Shown: positions 1 to 10,351 of the stretch, one piece after another
Position numbering within the stretch: the stretch's first letter is position 1
Layout: every line of letters starts with the position of its first letter
Assembly: GCA_033807695.1 (NCBI GenBank)
Contig: CM066307.1
Location: 2,356,001 to 2,420,000 of the forward strand
From: Daedaleopsis sinensis
Lineage: Eukaryota; Basidiomycota; Agaricomycetes; Polyporales; Polyporaceae
Direction: 5' to 3'
DNA length: 64,000 bases
Notes under the pieces: generated by a model
What the model saw: only the letters and a program-made list of their open reading frames with translations
What the model was told of the DNA's origin: nothing
The model's database searches: none
Program-made: the position numbers and the translations under genes

Positions 1-722
1 CACCTCTGCCCGCCACCTTTACCTGCTGCCTCTGCTCGATTTGCAAAGAGGGAGAGCAGCAAGGATAGGTGGTGGACAGAAGTGGTGACCTGGACTGCGA
101 GGAGAGGTGGCAGGTAGAGGCGGTGGGCAGCGGTGGAGGCGGGAAGAACGGCGGGAGGCGGGAAGAACGGGCGCGTTGATGTTCATCAATGCCCGACGCC
201 GCCGCTCAGCGCCCATCGCTTCCCGCCGCCGCCGCCTCCCATCGCCTTCCGCCTTTTCCTCCTCCTGCCGCCGCCGCCGCCTCTACCCAATTCATAAATG
301 AGGAGAGCATTAGATGTTTAACATGAGCAAGCAGAGGAGGCGGACCCTCTGGCGGGCAGAAGCAGCGGGCGCCGGCTGAGGCGGCGGGCGGAGGTGACGG
401 CGGGAAGCGATGGGCGCTGGGCGGGGCACCGAGCGTTCATCAACGCGCCCGTTCTCCCCGCCGCCGGTGTTCCCGCCTCCACCTCTGCACACTAGCCCTC
501 CTCAATTTTGAGGGAAAGTACCCGCTGCCTTCCCATCATCCCTCCTAGTCCAACAACCCACACGCAGAGCAGAGACATGTGGGGGCGGCGGGCAGAGGCG
601 ACATTCACGGCGGCGCGGCCATGACATTGACAGTTACTCATATAGTAGTGCGCCCGTTGCGCACGCGCTGATATGACGATCAGCGCGCGCGACGGACGCA
701 CTGATTTGCATCAGTGTGCCTG

Positions 723-769
723 GGGCTTGCAAGTCCGAGCGGTTTAAAAACCGTGCGTCTTGCAAGCCC
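723..769. repeat. Perfect 11-bp inverted repeat (hairpin)
   Basis: GGGCTTGCAAG at 723-733 is the exact reverse complement of CTTGCAAGCCC at 759-769. A second inner pair, CGGTTT at 740-745 and AAACCG at 748-753, would extend the stem. The core CTTGCAAG is itself palindromic and occurs again in a longer hairpin at 44022-44072. Its function is unknown; it could be a transposon end or a transcript structure. Confidence 0.6.
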
Positions 770-1056
770 ATGTGTATACTCTACGTTTGTCACATTGACG
801 ATATTGTACGGCCTACTTCTTAAAGCCGGTGCGATTCATCCGCAAATAGTGGGTGAGAATCGCAGCAGACAAAATGTCGACAGATACGGCTGCGACAAAC
901 ATTCCCCATATGATCCACTAAGCACTGGTCAATATCTCGTGGCATTCTTGGAGACTGAGAGTCACCATAAACGGGATAAACTGCGCAAACAAGGCGTGGA
1001 TGAAACTGCGCGAGGGTGGAGTTTGATTAGTGACTTGAATGTAGATATAGTGGCGA

Positions 1057-1059
1057 AGA
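1057..1059. other. Left target-site duplication (AGA)
   Basis: The three bases directly outside the left terminal repeat are AGA, the same three that directly follow the right repeat at 29453-29455. A 3-base duplication is what CACTA/CMC transposons are known to make. Three bases alone can match by chance, so the weight comes from the agreement with the CAC terminus and the encoded transposase. Confidence 0.7.
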
Positions 1060-3129
1060 CACGGCGGGCAAGGGCTAAAATCCGGTACCTAGAACAGCCA
1101 TGGGACATTGTTTGAGCATGTGTCATGTTCCATGCCTGCGGCACGGCTATTCATTGGCCGGAAATGTAATATGTTCTCACCATTTCCCCAATCTCTGACC
1201 GCATGGAGGATATGTAACAACGATCCTATGCCAGACATTGTGATGGAATATAACAAGTCCTTTCGCTGCCAATCATACGGACAGCCAGAAGACGGTCAAT
1301 GGATGTTCTATGAATGTCCTCAAAGAGATCATTCGTCTGACAATGTGGCTATTTATTACATGGCCATTACGCGAACAGTTTATATGTCTAGAGTACAAAC
1401 GGTCGTAGAATACATGAAATGTCCAAACAATTCCCCTTGTCATGACTTTGTTATGGTAAGAATCGTGTCTGTCCGAAGCAAGGAAATGTTATAGTCTTTC
1501 ACGCGCCACACCGTACTCCTACAGCACAACGCCCAGCCCCTGCTGATCACAGCGGTGCACTCGACTCGTGCTCGGCTGTGTTCACAATGGTGCTCTTCTG
1601 CGCTCACAGTGAGCTCATCCATGTGTGAGTCTTGAGTACGGATGTGCTCATACCGTGCTTACATTGCGGAGTAACATACAGCGGTGCATGAGTGATACAG
1701 CACCTAAAAGGTACTCAGACGTACACCCGCGAGCTCAATGGCGCATCGAGCTCAAAGGCGGACTCTTTGACACGGTGAGCTCAAAGCCAGTGCGCGAATT
1801 GAGCACCTGGTAGTGCACAAAGGTGAGCTTGTCGACTCATCCGAGTCGAGCCCCGGCCGCGCTCAAAGGCCAGTGCCCCGCGTTGGAGCTATCAGCGCAA
1901 GCAAAAAGAGCCCGCCGGCTGTGATCAAAGGCGAGTGCAAGGGGATACTCTAGAGCCAGTCGGCGTACTACCCGGCCGTGCTCCACGGCGAGTACGCGCG
2001 AGGCACCTGCGTACGCGAGAGCTCCCTTGTACTCCGTCGGAATCCTCTTTGACGCACCGAGCACCCAGCGGCGAGTACGCGGGAGCTACCGGCGCACGCG
2101 GGAGCTCCCTTGCACTCCGTCGGCATGCTCTTTGACGCACCGAGCACCCGGCCGTGTGCATCGGCGACTACGCGGGAGCTACCGGCGCACGCGGGAGCTC
2201 GCTCGCACTCCGTCGGCATGCTCTTTGAAGCACCAAGCACGCGGCCGGCTCGACAGGCCCCACGCGAAAGGTTCCTGTCGAGCCCGTCGGTGTGCTCTTT
2301 GACACACCGAGCACCCGGCCGTGTGCATCGGCGAGTACGCGGGAGCTCCCTTGCACTCCGTCGGCGTGCTCTTTGACGCACCGAGCACCCAGCCGTGTGC
2401 ATCGGCAAGTACGCGGGAGCTACCGGCGCACGCGGGACATTTCCCTCGAGCACGCCGGTGCACGCAAGACGGTGTTCCGAGCCCGTCGGCGTGCTCTTTG
2501 ACACACCGAGCACCCGGTCGTGTACATCGGCGAGTGCGCGGGAGCTACAGGCGCACGCGGGAGCTCCCTCGCACTCCGTCGGCAGGCTCTTTGACGCACC
2601 GAGCATCCGGCCCTGTACATCGGGGAGTGCGGGGGAGCTACCGGCGCGCGCAAGAGCTCGCTCGCAGTCTGTAGACATGCTCTTTCACGCACCGTGCACC
2701 CGGCCGTGGTCGGCAGCGAGCTTCCCGCCCACGCGAAACGCGCATCTCGAGCTCGTCGGCGTGCTCTTCGAAGCATCGAGCACCCGACTGTGCTCATAGT
2801 AGGTGAGTTCGCGGGAGCTACCGGCGTACGGGGGGCATTCCCCTGGAGCACGCCGGTGCACGCAAGAGGTGCGTCCAGAGCCCATCGGCGGGCTCCTTGA
2901 CACACCGAGCACCCGGCCGTGTTCAACGGCGAGTGCGCGGGAGCTACCGGCGCACGCGGGAGCTCCCTCGCACTCCGTCGGCATGCTCTTTGACGCACCG
3001 AGCACCCGCCCGTGCTCGACAGGCTCCACGCGAAAGGCTCCTGTCGAGCCCGTCGGCGTGCTTTTCGAATCATCGAGCACCGGCCCGTGCTCATACGTGA
3101 GTCCGCGGGAGCTACCGGCGCACGCGGGA
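1060..3129 (+). repeat. Left terminal inverted repeat (~2,070 bp)
   Basis: Position x in this arm pairs with position 30512-x in the right arm. The match starts at 1060 (the base before it mismatches) and ends near 3129. The outer part, 1060-1600, is non-repetitive; the inner part is a tandem array. Open frames in this arm appear in the right arm with identical sequence. None resembles a protein family, and several overlap in different frames, as expected from repeated GC-rich DNA rather than genes. Confidence 0.92.
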
Positions 3130-3370
3130 GCTCCCTCGCACTCTCTGACACACTAAGGACCCGGCTGGGCTCATCAGCGAGTGCGCCCCCGGGCCGGGAG
3201 AGTCCGGCGCACGCAAGAGGTGCATCTCGAGCCGTTGGTGCATCCTGCGCCCGTCGGTACGCCCTTTTCGGACGCACCCAGCCCCTGGCCATACTCACGG
3301 GCGAGTCCGCGGGAGCTACTAGTCCACCCGGCGTGAGTCCACTCTACCGCGCTCGTACACGGTGCGCTCG
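2040..3370 (+). repeat. Subterminal tandem array, left
   Basis: About twelve degenerate units share the core CTCTTTGACGCACCGAGCAC followed by CGGCGAGTACGCGGGAGCTA and GGCGCACGCGGGAGCTCCC. Core starts are near 2044, 2128, 2219, 2294, 2367, 2493, 2589, 2679, 2765, 2889, 2986 and 3060, so spacing ranges from 74 to 125 bases. Diverged units continue past the end of the inverted repeat to about 3370. CACTA elements are known to carry subterminal repeats bound by their own proteins; a similar role is inferred here. Confidence 0.8.
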
Positions 3371-3698
3371 AGCTACCGGCACAACAGGCAGGGGAACCTT
3401 GCCTGTCCGTGGGTGCGCTGTGATTCTGAATCACGCAAGCCCAGTATTCAAAGGATCACTTACAGTTCGCGTTGAGGTATTGGACCCGCCACAGTCGTGT
3501 CGAGCATGGCAAGGTGCAACGACTGATACTCACCCGCGGTAGGGCAAGGTTAATAATGGATATGAACAGCAAGATGATCTGGTTGAATCAGTGAATCGCG
3601 AACTCGGCAGATGATAAGAGAGCAGCGTACATTGATGTGTGCAAGGGCCAGCATTGACTCTACATCTGCCATGCTCTATCCCGAAACCTATCTGTACG
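3371..3698. other. Spacer between array and first cargo gene
   Basis: I see no gene here. The stretch holds the transition from the GC-rich array to ordinary sequence and presumably the 3' untranslated region of the leftward gene that ends at 3699. Confidence 0.5.
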
Positions 3699-5723
3699 TC
3701 AGAAGTTCCCGTCATCGTCGTAGTCATAGTCGTCCTCGTCCATGTCCATGTCCACGTCCACGTCCACGTCCACGTCCACGTATTCGTCCCCGTCTTCCGC
3801 CGTATCCTCGTGTACTTCAGTTGCGCGTGCCTTGCCCTTGCCCTTATCATTCGGAGTCGCCTTCCCTTTGGTAGACGTAGACGCGGTCCTCGCTTTCGCC
3901 CCCTTCTTCGCTTTCGATGAGCTCGCACCCCCCTTGCGCTTGCCTTTCGCCTTCGCCTTCGCCTGCATCTTGACCTTCTCCTGCGTCTCCGCCGTGACGG
4001 GTTCCCATGTCGGCAAGGTGAAATCGTAATCTTTGTCAATGATACGAAGTTTGGCCCGAACGTGCGAACCCTGACTTTTCAGCCAAGCCTCGTCATAACA
4101 ATTCCTCCACAACCCTATGGGAGCCACAGTGTTGCGAGGTTGACTGCCGGGACGCACGATCCTTTGCCGAGGAGCGTTCCCGCAAGGAAGACGGTCACCG
4201 ATGCTTCGTCGCCAATCGTTGATCCGCCATAGGTCGAGGGTGCGGAGGAACTCTATCAAAGCATTGCTCTGCCAAGCCGCCTCAATGATATAGAACCTCC
4301 GGGGATGGCTCTGCTTCTCGTCAGGCGTCTCGTCATGAGAGGGCTCGTCGCCACTCATATGGCAAGGCTTCAACTTGTCGAGTAGCATGAGGTGCTTCTC
4401 AGCCCCGTGCAGGTTAATGACCCGCTTGCGTACTTTGAGAGTCTGCGGAGGTGATTAGCAACACAACAAGAGAAGTCGCATGAGGGGTACGGCACATACG
4501 GTCTGCTGACGAGAAGAGATTCGCTTCGCGAGAACCTTTTTCCGTGCTTTGGCGTGATCCTTGTCTGTCATAGGTGACGCGTACTTCTTGAATTCCGAGC
4601 GCAGGTGGACCATGTGTATGTCGAGAAGCTTTCCAATCCACTCTTCGGTTAGCAAGCGTGTCGGAATCTTGGGATCTTGGTAAGAGCCGCCCCGCACAGC
4701 TTCGAAGAAGTGCCGAATGAAGTACGCTCGCGCTTCATCGTTGAAGCTGAACCGCTTCCATGCTCGAATGAAGTCGATCCGAAACTTGTGCCCGGCGAAG
4801 AAATCGCCGTCGAACTTCTCGTATATCTTGACTTCCTCCGGGGTGAGAGTAGGAAACTTGACTGGAAGGGAACGGATATTCTTGAACTTGAGAAGTTTAA
4901 CCTTCAAGTGGAAGCGGACGTAGCGCTACGACGAAAAGTTCAGTACGAGCACGAGAACATCTCGCGCATCGAACATACCGCCAAACGTAGCAAATGAGGA
5001 TGATCCACGGCCTTCTGCTCCTTGATTGCCTCGTCGATAGCAGCCTGGTCATGATCGTCGACGACTTCGCCTTCATCTTCGTCGTCCTCGTCGTCCGCGC
5101 CTTCGAGATCAGACCCTTCCATTGTTTGAGTGTTATTCCCAGATTTGCCCTTCTGCTTCCCTCCGATGTGGGCGTGCAAGGTGTTCCTACGTATACAAGT
5201 ACTTGGTCAGGCTGGATTATTGTCAGTAAACACTCGAACGTACTCTATACGACCCATGCGCTCTCCCAATTTGTGAACCGCGTCCAATACCACTACAGCG
5301 ATATGTACGCCGTTGTTAGGAGGAGGTTGTGGAGGTTGTTGGCTAGAAGTCGCTGCAGGAGGATGTCTCGAGGAATTTGCACGCGCAGCGTCGGGAGGAG
5401 CATGGTTGGGTGCCTGTGGTAACATGAGTTTTACAAATAGACATCATCAACGATCTCCAACTCACAGGCGGCATGTCAAAGGATTCGCGCGTCGTAGCTG
5501 GTGGTGCATCCTGGATGCACAACATGCTGTAGGTTATCGTGACATCTATGGTCCAGAGATCGACGCTTACCGAGTCGTCCGCATCTTCGACTGTGGTCTT
5601 GTGCTTCTGTGATTTCTTCGCGGTCGAATTCTGAATGCGGGCAGATCGGCGTCGAGCACTGGTAGTAGTAGTAGTGCCCTTCTTGGCCTTCGCCCCGCTC
5701 TTCGCAGCGGACGCGGATCCCAT
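3699..5723 (-). CDS. Cargo gene A: basic/acidic protein, unknown function
   Basis: Six exons (5723-5571, 5510-5466, 5413-5244, 5186-4979, 4925-4500, 4442-3699) join in phase to give 581 residues. The N-terminus is Lys/Arg/Ser/Thr-rich, followed by a Pro-rich stretch and an acidic block (EDDEDEGEVVDDHD) near residue 150. The conserved-looking core, about residues 195-420, contains WRINDWRRSIGDRLP and GLWRNCYDEAW. A Lys-rich segment follows, then an Asp-rich tail made of VD, MD and YD pairs. I do not recognise a named domain. The charge pattern resembles nuclear or chromatin-associated proteins, which is inference only. It reads toward the left end of the element and is the outermost cargo gene there. 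The Asp-rich tail is encoded by a short tandem repeat at about 3725-3785. Confidence 0.75.
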
Positions 5724-5758
5724 GACAAAAGTCGGCTATAGCGAGTCAGCTACGCACT

Positions 5759-6771
5759 TTAAACAGCAGCAGGAGTATACCATACATCTACATCCATGCT
5801 GTCCGGGTCGTTATTGTTGCTCGCTTGTGCACGACGATAGAGGCCGATGAGACGCCGCTGGTCGGCCTCCGTCAACGAGTACCATAATGATAGTGCAGCT
5901 TGCTGTGTAGCAATCAGCGCATGTCGTGAGTAACATTAGAGACGACACTTACTGGGTTGGCGTTGTTGGCATTATTGAGTTTGATTGGAATATAACCGTC
6001 GGGCGGTGGAAGCTTGCCGGGAGTCTTGAGGACACCTGGGGCGCCCTCCTGACCAGTCGTAGGAGGGGCAGGCTGAGCAGTCGGGGGTGGCCGCGGCGCA
6101 CCAGACGCATCCGGAGCAGGAGGCTGCACTTTCGGAGCGGCATGCGGGACTTGGGGGTGCGACGACTGACTCGGATGCGACGCGTGCGGTGCATGTGGCG
6201 GCTGACTCGCATGCGGCGGGTGCGGCGGCTGAGGCGGGTGCGGCGGCTGAGGCGGGTGCGGCTCGCGCGGCGGCAGCGGCTGAGTCGGGTGCGGCGGCTG
6301 AGGCGGCGGCGGCGGCGGCTGAGGCGGATGAGGCGGGTGCGGCGGGTGCGGCGGGTGCGGCGGGTGCGGCGGCTGAGGGTGGTACGACTGCTGGGCCTGG
6401 TTCGGCAGAGTTTGAGGAGGATAAGGGGCGTAAGGATACGGTTGATAATATTGCTGTGGCGGGTATGCGTTCATGTAGGTAGGATGATAAAGTGGGTATG
6501 GAGGGACCGCTTGATGTGATGCGCCGTGACCGTAGGGGTGGTGAGGACCATACGGAGCGCCGTACTCCACGCTGGTCGCACCCGGTTGGGCCGGTGTGGT
6601 TTGCGCCTGCTCATGGAAACGGACGTGACGCTCACCAGATGGTTGACGATAGCCATCTCCCGGCGCATGCCCATACAACGGGTGACCAGCACCGTTGACG
6701 TTCTGGGTGTTCTCTGATGAAGTCTGCTGCGCATATTGAGAGCTCGGTCCGGTAGGGTATGGCGAATCCAT
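5759..6771 (-). CDS. Cargo gene B: proline-rich protein
   Basis: Two exons (6771-5953 and 5902-5759) join in phase 0 to give 320 residues. I placed the start at the ATG at 6771 (MDSPYPTGPSS) because the longer upstream extension looks unlike the rest. Residues 1-90 are rich in Gln, Ser and Gly. The middle is Pro/Tyr-rich (YPPQQYYQPYPYAPYPPQ) and then an imperfect PPHPPHPP repeat. The last 48 residues look folded and helical (LWYSLTEADQRRLIGLYRRA). No known domain is evident. It lies only 35 bases upstream of gene A's start on the same strand. The low-complexity region suggests a flexible scaffold or condensate-type protein; no function can be assigned. Confidence 0.65.
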
Positions 6772-7182
6772 GGGAAGTCTTCTACACCACGCGTGGTACA
6801 CGTAACCTTGGGTGGCTCGTAAGAGGGGCAGGAGGCAAGGGAGATGCATAATTCGCGGCCGCTGCGCGACTCATAAGCCTCACGCCGCGCGTCGCCATTG
6901 GCCTACGCTTGCAAACGACGTTCATTGAGCGAAGAATGGTGGTAGCGGTAACATTCACAAAGCTGTCACGAAAGAACACCGAAAGAACACTAAAGACCGT
7001 GTGGCGCGCAACAGCCGATTATTTTGTACAAACGCACTTGTTATCAACTCACATTGTACTAACTAAACCCATGTCATACCGATGACGTCCACTGGCCATG
7101 CATACCGAGGTTGCCTCCCGAAATATCTATAATGGAGGATGAGTTGCTTGGAGACCAAGGCTGAATATATCTGGAGCACTTA
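6772..7182. other. Intergenic, promoter side of gene B
   Basis: There is no gene in these 411 bases. They should contain the promoter of gene B and the 3' end of the SUN gene, both read leftward. I see no convincing TATA box or terminator. Confidence 0.5.
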
Positions 7183-8241
7183 CTAGAGTAGCAGATCGCC
7201 GTGCACCCTCAAGCGATACAAGCAAGTGGTGTTGCTTCCCCAGTTGTCCAATACTTCGAGGACAATAACGCCGAAGCTAAGCTTCAGGTTGCGCATGTCG
7301 GGGTCGATTGGGAAGGTTTGAGCATGCGTCTCAGCAGTGTTGTCAAATTCTACATCGCCAAGGTGCACGAAGGTGTAACCCCGTGTTATAGGAGGACCGT
7401 CCAGCCTAGTATCGCGCGATTGGAACTGGGCGTACCGTTCCTCATTCACCCGCCCATCTAGGGCACCCCACAGACGCATGTGGCGTGGTGCTTGCCCCGG
7501 ATTGATGACGAACTCCAGAGGGATGTGATCCACCGTGATATGCGAGGGATGCACGACGTCCGAAAGAGCAATTCCAACCTGCCCCGAGGGTCCTAGTATT
7601 TCCCAGCATCGCCCTCCATGCACGTTGTCTCGTAGGATAACCTGGGCCGGATGACGTGTCGCCGTGTGCTGAGTCGCGCCGGAGGTCAAGGCCGGTACAA
7701 TGCGAGCACCATCGATAGCCAGAGCGTAGTCGCGCGGGCCAAAATGACTCAGCATTGCGCGTCGGATGGCTCCGTCAATGTAGCGTGCAAGATCGGGAGG
7801 TACCTCGACGTCAGGGGACGAAACGGGCGTGAAGGCATCGTAGAACGAGGGCAACCGAGACGGGACTTGGCGAGATAGAGCACGCATCATATCGGGACGT
7901 CGGCTTAGTATCACGGAGGCGGAAATGGCGAGTGATAGGAAGAGGAGGATAACGACGCGGTAAATGGGAAGACGAAGCGGGTTCCACGATACATTGAGGC
8001 ACAACGCGGGGGCAGAATGGTTGGTCACTTGTGGGGGTACCTCATTGGCAGAAAGCTTGGTTTTAACTGAAGTCGTGGCTTCTGCAAACCGTACTCGAGG
8101 AGCTGTAGTGCAACTTAACGGAGTGCCTGCAATGTCAGGGAGCCGAGGTGAAGACATACCATCTGGTGATCGCTCTTCGAACACAAAGTTACCCCCGTAA
8201 TATGGATCCTCACTGTCTTGCCTGCGAAGACTTCCCTTCAT
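7183..8241 (-). CDS. Cargo gene C: SUN-domain membrane protein
   Basis: A single 352-residue frame. Residues 1-90 are a soluble, Ser/Pro-rich N-terminus. One membrane segment follows at about residues 93-112 (IYRVVILLFLSLAISASVIL). From about residue 168 the sequence reads as a SUN domain: DYALAIDGARIVP, then CWEILGPSGQVGIALSDVV, HITVDHIPLEF and APRHMRLWG, the expected order of family motifs. SUN proteins sit in the inner nuclear membrane with the SUN domain in the lumen, where they bind KASH peptides of outer-membrane partners to link nucleus and cytoskeleton. The coiled coil between membrane segment and SUN domain is short here. Its place inside a transposon is unusual. Degenerate members of this family also occur outside the nuclear envelope (ER), so the exact membrane is uncertain. 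Confidence 0.85.
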   Translation of the reverse strand: MKGSLRRQDSEDPYYGGNFVFEERSPDGMSSPRLPDIAGTPLSCTTAPRVRFAEATTSVKTKLSANEVPPQVTNHSAPALCLNVSWNPLRLPIYRVVILLFLSLAISASVILSRRPDMMRALSRQVPSRLPSFYDAFTPVSSPDVEVPPDLARYIDGAIRRAMLSHFGPRDYALAIDGARIVPALTSGATQHTATRHPAQVILRDNVHGGRCWEILGPSGQVGIALSDVVHPSHITVDHIPLEFVINPGQAPRHMRLWGALDGRVNEERYAQFQSRDTRLDGPPITRGYTFVHLGDVEFDNTAETHAQTFPIDPDMRNLKLSFGVIVLEVLDNWGSNTTCLYRLRVHGDLLL

Positions 8242-8585
8242 CGTAGTAGTAGGTGAGGATAGAGAGCTTGTGCGAGAAGTTCGGACGTGAGTGGCGCCGC
8301 AACGTCGGCGTAGATGAAGGTAAGACGAAAGTTACAGACGCCCGACTCCTGGCTGTTTGACTAGCGCCGACTCGTCGTCATGTTCACGAGCGCGCACGAT
8401 TGCATACATGTTCGTCTATATTCTCAAATAACATAGCAGGTACGTAGGGCACACATGAATCGGGAGCTACGCGGGCCAAAAAAAGGGGAAACATCTCGGG
8501 GACGAGAGGAGATTCAGGGGTCGATATACCGTAGCTAGGACGCGTAAGGTTGTGCACTCGACGGACGAGCACGACAAGGGCATGA
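8242..8585. other. Intergenic between SUN gene and gene D
   Basis: I see no supported gene in these 344 bases. A short open frame at 8384-8599 on the minus strand overlaps the end of gene D and would only be coding if gene D used a different last splice site. Confidence 0.4.
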
Positions 8586-10137
8586 TCAAGCTGCGTCACA
8601 GGTGAGTATGACGACTAGCATCCCACGGCGGACGACATACCTCGAGCTTTGCCCTTCCGCTGGCGTCGGAGCTCACTCTCGCGCGCTTTCTCCTTCCTTT
8701 GCGCCCATGTCTCTGACAGATACGCCGGTTCTCCACTGTCAGTGATGAACAAAACACGACCGTCCTCCGCACGAACATGGCCAGGAGATACTAGAAGCCA
8801 TTGCAGCTGCCCTGCGGCTACTTTGGTGCAGACCCACATCTGTGGTTCGAGACGGCCCGCGCACCAGTGACAGAACAGGTCGCCTACGATAAGGTCGACC
8901 CGCTTGAACAAACCAGAGGGTGGGGCGGTAATGGGAGAGTCGCTGTAGGAGGCGAACCATGCCGTCACAAACTGGAGTCCTTTGGTCTTCTCCGGGTCTG
9001 TTCGACGACATTTTGTGCTCGTCCTTCGGTATCCAGATCCATCACGGTCATCGGGGTCCTACAGCGTGTCAGGTCCACGGACGACAGCATCGAGACAAGA
9101 TCGAGACAAGTAACTTACCACCGGCAGGTTGCGGATTGAGGGAAGGGGGCCAGGGGGGCCTGCGGACGTAGAGTCTTGTCGGAAAGAACTGCGAGATGCG
9201 GAACGTGTGATCGGCCTTTTGGGACGTGTGCCAGTGTCCGCGCTACCAGCCGCGGTGCTGCCGGCCGCACTCGTTGCAGTGCTAGTCGCCACGCTAGTCC
9301 CGGCCTTACTGGATGATGCAGCGCTCGTGGTCGAGAAGTGGATAGGAGGGACAGAGGTTGCTCTCGCAAAGTTAAGGGAAGGCCGACGACTTGCTCGCGG
9401 GGTCTTGCGCCCTACATGCTCATCGTCGTCATCGTATGGAGATGGAGAAGGGGAAGGGGGAGGGGGGGATGCGGCTGTCGACGTAGAAAGAGCAGGACTG
9501 CTGGCACGAGAACCCGCCGAAGACATTGTCCTGGCTACAGACGTGGCGCGCATGGCGGATCGAGGGGTTGTTGAGCGTTGCCGTGGACCCTCAGTGTTGC
9601 GAGAAGTGGTTGCACTCGACGCTTTCGGCTTGACGTCCGTAGGCCTGTTACTAGAAGTTAGTGTCGTGAATGATATGTGAGATATAGAAATGCGACTGAC
9701 TGCTCGCGAAAACATCTCAAGATTGTAGGAGTGACGTTGAGGACAACATCGGGGGAAGCGGGAGCGATATATGGCAGCTCCGTCACAATATTGCGGCGGA
9801 TGAGTGCACGAGCGCCATACGTGCATGGAGACGCATCGGAGGGTCGTTGAGCCATGACCAGTGGCGCGTGGTGAGAGTAGGGGATTTGCAGACGTGAGCG
9901 GCGGGTAGGGCGAACCGTGACATCGTTCAACGCCAAGTTCCTGGTCGACAGTAGTGGAAGGTAGACAAAGGAGGAGAATTGGCCAGGCTGGCCAAAGATT
10001 GCGTACGCTAGAAAGCGCAACACGTAATTGATTTGTGTCAGTAAATTTGTCACGGACCCACGTTCACCGTACGGAGCTCGGCCCGACGACTTGTTCGTAC
10101 TTACTTGTGTGCGGATGAGCAGCACACCAATATGCAT
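8586..10137 (-). CDS. Cargo gene D: Ser/Ala-rich protein with Cys-motif C-terminus
   Basis: Exons at 10137-9701, 9644-9119, 9058-8641 and a tiny 8590-8586 close in phase to give about 461 residues. The ATG at 10137 is the most upstream in-frame start I can support; an additional 5' intron is possible. The middle third is Ser/Thr/Ala/Pro-rich low complexity with an acidic patch (YDDDDEH). The C-terminal part is compact: LFCHWCAGRLEPQMWVC (three Cys, ribbon-like), then QWLLVSPGHVRAEDGRVLFI, then a charged helix (AQRKEKARESELRRQRKGKA). I do not recognise the family. It could be a small zinc-binding fold. It lies on the same strand as genes A, B, C and E. Confidence 0.6.
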
Positions 10138-10351
10138 CCTTCAACTGGGACGCTCTCGCGGCTCTCGAAGGAGTAAGATTGAGGTGCGAATTGTGTATAT
10201 AGCAGGCAAAATCGAGAGTAGTGTACGTAGGCAATCTATTGAACATAACCTCAATTACCGCCAATAGCACTGGCAATTAAACATACAGGTAGCGAGACAA
10301 GTATTCCTTAAGCGTTCCAAATATTCCAATCCGTTCTCTATCTCCACCTCT

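Larger units (their letters stand above)
1..1059. other. Left flank of the giant element, no gene seen
   Basis: Bases 1-500 are very GC-rich, with runs of GCC/CGC triplets that keep several frames open at once. I see no domain or splice pattern that supports a gene. Bases 700-1059 are less GC-rich. An open frame at 714-1115 runs into the terminal repeat and matches nothing I know. The only clear structure is a hairpin at 723-769, listed separately. Confidence 0.6.

Noticed and set aside
1108..3298. Several long open frames inside the terminal repeats, up to about 290 residues
   Set aside because: They overlap in many frames on both strands, are Ala/Arg/Ser/Pro-rich and follow the tandem units. 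They are a by-product of GC-rich repeats.
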